A DNA stretch of 10,290 nt from the NCBI GenBank assembly GCA_958349075.1, contig CATWBR010000134.1:1-10290 (forward strand), in the 5' to 3' direction. Positions 6,485-10,290 of the stretch are shown here, piece by piece (within the stretch, counting starts at the first letter, position 1; every line of letters begins with the position of its first letter). The stretch is from an uncultured Clostridium sp. Its GTDB lineage: Bacteria > Bacillota > Clostridia > Lachnospirales > Lachnospiraceae. Position numbers and translations under genes: made by a program. Below the pieces are notes generated by a model, which ran no database searches, was not told the origin of the DNA, and was given only the letters and a program-made list of their open reading frames with translations.

Positions 6485-7189
6485 TCAGATGATAAGGCTG
6501 AACAGCCAGGAGGAAGGCCAGATTAAAATTAAGGACGGCAGCAGGTTTACCGCGCTGATATGCTTAATCTGCGCAATGCTCAGGCCCAGCACAAAGGTAA
6601 GCAGCCCTCCCACGGCAATAAAATCGTTCAGCATGGCGGCCGTGGTCAGGGGCATGATGAATTGCGCGGAATAGAAACAGGCGCATAAAATCAGAAACTG
6701 TGGAAGAACGATTAGATTCATTGCCCGGCCAAGAGTGGCGGCAAAAATCGTGGCCGCGAAAATATCCATGACGGCTTTTGAGAGAAGTATCGTAAAATCA
6801 CCGGACATCCCCTCGTTGATAGCTCCGAAAATATTTGTTCCGCTCGCGCAGAAGGTGACTGCGACGATGAGGTAGAAGCGCATATAATCCTCTTTGTTAC
6901 CGGAAATCTTAAAATGCAGTTTTTCCAGTATACGCTCAAACAGAGAATTTACCCTGCGGTCCAGATTCATCGTTTCACCGGCCAGCGCCCCCAGTATAAG
7001 AGCCAATATCACAGCGGGCAAAGATTGGAGTTTCACCATGGAGGTGATTCCGATTACAATGGCGGCGATGCCGAAAATCACATTCATCGGCTGTTTGATG
7101 CGCTCCGGCACCCGGCTTTTAATCGTACTTCCTAGATTCGTTCCAAAGAGGACACAACAGCAATCAATTATAATTCCTTTTGGTATCAT
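6485..7189 (-). CDS. DUF554 family membrane protein
   Basis: Polytopic inner-membrane protein of the DUF554 (YdfK/YqgA-like) family; biochemical role unknown. The 234 residues match the family length. Recognisable features are the MIPKGIIIDCCCVLFGTNLGSTIK start followed by PERIKQ (28-33), LGALAGETMNLDRRVN (66-81), the central FCASGTNIFGAINEGMSGDFTILLSKAVMDIFAA block (113-146) and the C-terminal DFIAVGGLLTFVLGLSI (189-205) with AVNLLPSL (213-220). About six or seven hydrophobic segments are seen. Other members usually have a GPMAI-type core where this has SGTNI, a noticeable substitution. ATG is preceded by AAGGA about ten bases upstream. The gene stands alone on the minus strand between two + strand units, so context gives no function. 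Confident in family only. Confidence 0.88.
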   Translation of the reverse strand: MIPKGIIIDCCCVLFGTNLGSTIKSRVPERIKQPMNVIFGIAAIVIGITSMVKLQSLPAVILALILGALAGETMNLDRRVNSLFERILEKLHFKISGNKEDYMRFYLIVAVTFCASGTNIFGAINEGMSGDFTILLSKAVMDIFAATIFAATLGRAMNLIVLPQFLILCACFYSAQFIMPLTTAAMLNDFIAVGGLLTFVLGLSIAQIKHISAVNLLPSLILIWPSSWLFSLII

Positions 7190-7520
7190 ATTTACCCCAT
7201 CCTTTTCTTATCACCTATTATTTTGTCATTGCGCCTGTCTATGGATTTTTCTGAAACGATAACCCGGTCGCTTCGCGGGAAGGTTTCCGACTTCAGTACA
7301 AACGCCGCATTTTACAATGACGGGTTCTGTGTTTTTCCGTTCCAGGCAAAAGTGATGTGACATTCTAACATACCGGATTTCGACAGTCAAGATTTGGAAA
7401 TGATAATATTTATCAGTAAAAGCGGCGGCAGGATTGTCCATGCAGTAGGGGCAGGCTGCCCGGAAAGTGCGTAAAATCGGCACGGCGGGTCCTGGTTCTG
7501 CTCACAACGGCTGCGGAATG

Positions 7521-7535
7521 AACAGGAGGCCTGTT
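7521..7535. promoter_or_regulatory. inverted repeat overlapping the -35 box
   Basis: AACAGG (7521-7526) and CCTGTT (7530-7535) are perfect 6-bp arms around AGG, with the last two bases falling in the -35 box of the next promoter. It could be a regulator site, or the remains of a terminator, since GAC and six T follow. Confidence 0.3.
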
Positions 7536-7562
7536 GACTTTTTTATAAAATTACAGTAATAT
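7534..7562 (+). promoter_or_regulatory. strong sigma-A-type promoter of the membrane glycosyltransferase-like gene
   Basis: TTGACT (7534-7539) and TAATAT (7557-7562) are separated by exactly 17 bp, and the spacer is AT-rich. Each box differs from consensus at one position. The predicted transcription start is near 7569, leaving a leader of about 95 nt before ATG at 7665. This is the only plausible promoter close to that gene. Confidence 0.75.
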
Positions 7563-7588
7563 CTGACTGACAAAGATATAAAACTTGT

Positions 7589-7614
7589 CCGCGGTATCTT
7601 GCAAGATACGGCGG
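7589..7614 (+). promoter_or_regulatory. 26-bp palindromic leader element
   Basis: GTATCTTGCAAGATAC (7594-7609) is a perfect 16-bp palindrome. CCGC (7589-7592) and GCGG (7611-7614) extend it beyond a single G-G mismatch. It lies about 20 bases after the predicted transcription start, so it would be in the 5' leader. It may be an operator for a dimeric regulator or a leader hairpin. No U tract follows, so it is not a terminator. Confidence 0.45.
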
Positions 7615-7664
7615 TAATGCGAAACATTTTGTGCGATTGCCAACAGACAGAAGGATACTGAAAT

Positions 7665-9404
7665 ATGGGAGCAGGAACGGAAGACAGAAACCGTAATAAA
7701 GGCGGAAACCATAGTAAAGGCGGAAACCAAAATAAAGGCGGAAACCATGCCGGGAATAAACCAGAGATGAATTATAAAGCAGGCGCCAAATCAGGTGGTC
7801 CGGCGGACAATAGAAAAGGGTTTGAAAGAGAAAAGGCGGCGGCCTCCCATGGGTCTGTGCTGGAACGGCTTTGTACGGTCTTTGTACAGCTCTTGTTCGG
7901 GGCGGTGCTTTTATTTCTCATTGTCATAAGCGCTACAACGACCTGCCGTGTGTATGGAGGAGCGGAGAAAGTGCAGTATGGCCCGGATCAGCCGGTTGTC
8001 CATATTCTTCTGATGATTATTTTCCTGGCGGCCGGTGTATGGCTCTACCGGAAACGCAGGTCGGGACAATGGAAACACAGCCTGACCGACAGGCAGTACC
8101 GCAGGCTTATCATTGCAATGGCGGGCTTTTATCTGGTATGGCTTTTATTTACGATGTACTGGCCCAATTCGGATCAGCGAATGGCGATGGAATCGGCCCG
8201 TTCCCTTCTGGCAGGGGACTATTCGCCCTGGGACGAGGTTGGCTTTGTCTATGCGTCACCGATGGTGCCGGTGGGATATGCCTATACTTATCCGTCCCAG
8301 AACGGACTGATTCTTTTTCTGGCGGTGATTGTCTTGATTTTCAGGGATATCACTCCGTATGCGGTTCAGATCCTGAATATTGGATTTCTGTTTGGGGGCG
8401 TTTACTGGCTGAGCCGTCTGGCCGTAGAGCTGTTCGGGCTTAAAAACATCAGGGGACTTCTGTTTCTGACCTTTGGCTGCCTGCCGTTTGCTTTCTATAT
8501 CACATTTGTGTACGGCACCATGCCGGGATTTTGTTTTTCTTCTGCCGCGCTGTATTTTCTATACCGCTATATCCATACGGATAAAATAGGCAGTCTTATG
8601 ATTGCATCGCTGCTTGCTTCCGCATCCGTGCTTCTTAAATCAAATTATCTGATTGTGCTGGTTGCGCTGATTATCTATCTTTTATCGGAGGGCGTATTCA
8701 GGAAGAGAGCGGGATTTCTGGCTGCCGCGGTTTTGATGGCAGTTGTTTACATGGGCAGCGGAAAGGTGATGAATGCCTTTCTTGAAAATGTAACGGGAAG
8801 GCCTGTATCGGGAGGAATCCCAATGACGGCCTGGGTAGAAATGGGTCTCCAGGAGGGGAGCCGCGGTCCGGGATGGTACAACGGCTATAATGTCAGTGTC
8901 TTTGCAGAAAACGATGAGGATACGGAAAAAACGAAAGAAGCCATCCGGGAAGATCTGATGGATACGGTATCGGAGTTTGGCGCGGATCCGGAGGCAGCCG
9001 CGGACTTCTTTCTGAGAAAGGCAGAGTCTGTCTGGGCGGAACCCACCTTCCAGAGCCTGTGGATTCAGGAGGTAAAAGGAGGCTCCTGGCTTTTGCCGGG
9101 ATTTACGGATTCCCTTCTCAAAGAGGGAGGGATTCTAAACAAGGGGTATATGGCCGTGAGTAACTGGTTTCAGACGTTTATTTATGCGGGAGCCCTTCTA
9201 TTCCTGCTGTCGGGCGGGAAACGGACGAGGTGGGAACAGTTGATTCCTGCGATTATTTTTATCGGAGGTTTTCTCTTCCACATGGCCTGGGAAGGAAAAG
9301 GGCAGTATACGGTCTGCTATTTTATCCTGTTAATTCTCTATGCCTTCACGGGAATCGGCAGGACAATAAAATGGCTGTCCGGCCATGGCGGCGGACAGCA
9401 CTGA
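7665..9404 (+). CDS. polytopic membrane protein, GT-C / family 39-like glycosyltransferase
   Basis: Likely membrane enzyme that transfers a sugar from a lipid carrier to an extracytoplasmic acceptor; acceptor unknown. Of 579 residues, 1-65 are hydrophilic, rich in Gly, Asn and Lys, with a threefold NKGGNH-like repeat (11-28). From about 70 there are some twelve hydrophobic segments (for example 71-90, 110-128, 146-166, 212-226, 262-283, 326-341, 349-363, 503-516, 526-541, 549-563). WPNSDQRMAMESARSLLAGD (166-185) follows the third segment and looks like the first outer loop of GT-C enzymes, with Asp170 as candidate catalytic residue. A large soluble loop spans about 365-500. The C-terminal AWEGKGQYTVCYFILL (541-556) recalls related clostridial proteins. 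AAGGA (7651-7655) sits nine bases before ATG. Single-gene unit with its own promoter. A polytopic protein of other function remains possible. Confidence 0.68.
   Translation: MGAGTEDRNRNKGGNHSKGGNQNKGGNHAGNKPEMNYKAGAKSGGPADNRKGFEREKAAASHGSVLERLCTVFVQLLFGAVLLFLIVISATTTCRVYGGAEKVQYGPDQPVVHILLMIIFLAAGVWLYRKRRSGQWKHSLTDRQYRRLIIAMAGFYLVWLLFTMYWPNSDQRMAMESARSLLAGDYSPWDEVGFVYASPMVPVGYAYTYPSQNGLILFLAVIVLIFRDITPYAVQILNIGFLFGGVYWLSRLAVELFGLKNIRGLLFLTFGCLPFAFYITFVYGTMPGFCFSSAALYFLYRYIHTDKIGSLMIASLLASASVLLKSNYLIVLVALIIYLLSEGVFRKRAGFLAAAVLMAVVYMGSGKVMNAFLENVTGRPVSGGIPMTAWVEMGLQEGSRGPGWYNGYNVSVFAENDEDTEKTKEAIREDLMDTVSEFGADPEAAADFFLRKAESVWAEPTFQSLWIQEVKGGSWLLPGFTDSLLKEGGILNKGYMAVSNWFQTFIYAGALLFLLSGGKRTRWEQLIPAIIFIGGFLFHMAWEGKGQYTVCYFILLILYAFTGIGRTIKWLSGHGGGQH
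7697..7750 (+). repeat. three 18-bp tandem repeats inside the coding region
   Basis: The 15-base core TAAAGGCGGAAACCA occurs three times at an exact 18-bp period (7697, 7715, 7733), with the last three bases of each unit varying (TAG, AAA, TGC in repeat phase). In the reading frame each unit encodes [N/S]KGGN[H/Q]. Because 18 is a multiple of three, gain or loss of units would keep the frame. Confidence 0.9.
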
Positions 9405-9421
9405 GTTGTTATACAGACATG

Positions 9422-9450
9422 AAAAAACCTCGGAGGACATCACCTTCCGA
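9422..9450 (-). terminator. intrinsic terminator of the minus-strand amidohydrolase gene
   Basis: Read on the minus strand, TCGGAAGG and CCTCCGA form a seven-pair stem with one bulged base and a six-base loop (9430-9450). GG and then a run of six T (9422-9427) follow. It begins five bases after the amidohydrolase stop. The + strand reading has no T run, so the converging gene ending at 9404 has no evident terminator of its own. Confidence 0.75.
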
Positions 9451-9454
9451 ACAG

Positions 9455-10258
9455 TTACGAATAGATACGTTTTGCATTCCGGAAGAACACATCATCCCAG
9501 TGTTTTTCCGGAATGATTACTTTAGTGAAATCAATATAATCTCCATAGTTGGCGAGGGGCCAGTCGGTTCCGAACATTAGCTTATCATAGCTCTGTGCAT
9601 AGGAAATCCATGTTTTCAGAGCTTCCACATAACCTTTCTGTTCTTCTAAAAGTTCATCCAGCAAAAGTTTTCCTTCCAGAAGTCCTGATAAATCGGCGGC
9701 AACATTTTCATTTTTTTCCAGGACAGCGGCGGCGTCCATTAACCAGGGGTTGCCAAAGTGGCACATGACAAACTGGACACCGGGATGCGTGACCGCGACC
9801 TCGTCTAAGGTCAGGGGATGGCTGTATTTCAGGAATGCGTTGGAACCGGCGGTCTGGCCCATATGGATCGCAACCGGTTTCCCATACGTTTCAGCCAGTT
9901 CATAAACGGGTTCGTATCTCCGGTCGCTGACATAGATGGGACTGTAACCGGGATAGAGTTTAATTCCCGCGCAGTTGTCCCTTTTAAGGTGGATTTCCAC
10001 CAAATCGCAGGCATCGGCAATCTCATGATTTTCCAGATAATCGCTGTCAATTCCAATACAGTACCGTAAAAATCCGGGATAATTATGTTCAGCCAGAGAA
10101 AGGCCATGATTCCCCATCACAATGCCTGATTCAATCTGATATTTCTCAAACTGTTCCCTGAGATGTCCGGCCGTATTTGTATGTTCTGCCCGCGTTGCAA
10201 TCTCATCAAAATAAGATGAGCCGGTGCAGAAATGCAGGTGTGAATCAATGATTTTCAT
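9455..10258 (-). CDS. Amidohydro_2-family metal-dependent hydrolase or decarboxylase
   Basis: Predicted cytoplasmic TIM-barrel enzyme of the amidohydrolase superfamily (Amidohydro_2, PF04909-like), 267 residues, near the short end for the family. Candidate metal ligands and active-site residues are all present: the HxH pair in DSHLHF (His7, His9) on strand one, a Lys in IKLYPGYSP (Lys100), IHMG (His132), CHFGNPW (His167) and GTDWPL (Asp232). The C-terminal FFRNAKRIYS is typical of family members. The ribosome site AAGGAG lies eight bases before ATG. The reaction cannot be told from sequence: members hydrolyse C-N or C-O bonds or decarboxylate aromatic acids. It is convergent with the membrane-protein gene; what precedes it is beyond the window edge, so operon partners are unknown. 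Confidence 0.87.
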   Translation of the reverse strand: MKIIDSHLHFCTGSSYFDEIATRAEHTNTAGHLREQFEKYQIESGIVMGNHGLSLAEHNYPGFLRYCIGIDSDYLENHEIADACDLVEIHLKRDNCAGIKLYPGYSPIYVSDRRYEPVYELAETYGKPVAIHMGQTAGSNAFLKYSHPLTLDEVAVTHPGVQFVMCHFGNPWLMDAAAVLEKNENVAADLSGLLEGKLLLDELLEEQKGYVEALKTWISYAQSYDKLMFGTDWPLANYGDYIDFTKVIIPEKHWDDVFFRNAKRIYS

Positions 10259-10290
10259 AAGAACACTCCTTCTGAATCAAGGTTCTATAA

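Larger units (their letters stand above)
7190..7664. other. 475-bp divergent intergenic region
   Basis: Between the DUF554 gene and the + strand membrane-protein gene. The right end holds a strong + promoter (7534-7562) and a palindromic leader (7589-7614). The left part (7190-7520) has no convincing gene. A minus-strand frame with a GTG start (7226-7483, 85 residues) contains two CxxC pairs (CPYC, CGVC) but has no clear ribosome site and matches no family I know. CGCTTCGCG at 7269-7277 is the reverse complement of CGCGAAGCG at 6294-6302, hinting at shared intergenic repeat material. No clear promoter for the DUF554 gene was found. Confidence 0.5.

Noticed and set aside
6312..6674. Plus-strand 120-residue frame opposite the DUF554 gene
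   Set aside because: Half of it is antisense to the recognised DUF554 protein, it crosses a hairpin with a U tract, and it has no ribosome site.
7252..7266. Catabolite-repression (cre-like) site near TGAAACGATAACCC
   Set aside because: It is one base short in the TGNAANCG half and poorly matches the rest; not supportable.
7226..7483. Minus-strand 85-residue frame with two CxxC pairs as a zinc-ribbon protein
   Set aside because: GTG start with no convincing ribosome site, no known family and unsuitable spacing for a common zinc ribbon; kept only as part of the spacer observation.
1..10290. CRISPR arrays, transposases, phage genes, tRNA or rRNA
   Set aside because: No regularly spaced repeats other than the coding 18-bp tandem repeat, no recombinase or transposase motifs in the long frames, and no tRNA-like arms recognised in the spacers.

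Overview
The window reads as chromosome from a Gram-positive, clostridial (Lachnospiraceae-like) gut-type bacterium. This rests on a lipobox-anchored solute-binding protein, strong AGGAGG-type ribosome sites, moderate GC, Firmicutes families (DUF554, CUT2 sugar importer, PfkB fructokinase) and short U-tailed hairpin terminators. The placement is inferred from style and gene families, not from a marker gene.

Region 1 (1-6271, + strand) is a complete sugar-utilisation operon. A good sigma-A-type promoter (TTGACG-17 bp-TATCAT) carries a 10-bp palindrome at its predicted start site. It is followed by a ribose/fructose-type (CUT2) ABC importer: binding lipoprotein, double-domain ATPase and permease. 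Next come a cytoplasmic GH32-like glycosidase and a PfkB-family fructokinase, and the operon ends at a strong terminator. A leaky terminator-like hairpin sits after the binding-protein gene, a common way to make more binding protein than transporter. The likely pathway is uptake of a small fructose-containing sugar, hydrolysis inside the cell without a signal peptide or PTS phosphorylation, and phosphorylation of the released fructose to fructose-6-phosphate. The exact substrate cannot be read from the sequence. The glycosidase lacks the classical WMNDPNG block, so its specificity is the main open question.

Region 2 (6272-7664) holds one minus-strand gene for a DUF554 membrane protein. It is flanked by a hairpin-rich convergent spacer (6223-6484) and a 475-bp divergent spacer (7190-7664). 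The second spacer ends in an excellent promoter (TTGACT-17-TAATAT) and a leader with a 26-bp imperfect palindrome.

Region 3 (7665-10290) has a single-gene + strand unit for a polytopic membrane protein resembling GT-C (family 39-like) glycosyltransferases, with a low-complexity N-terminus built from three in-frame 18-bp tandem repeats. It converges on a minus-strand Amidohydro_2-family hydrolase that has its own terminator. I see no CRISPR, phage, transposase, tRNA or rRNA. Most of the window is ordinary metabolism. The points most worth checking are the divergent GH32-like enzyme, the structured leader and spacers, and the repeat-bearing membrane protein.
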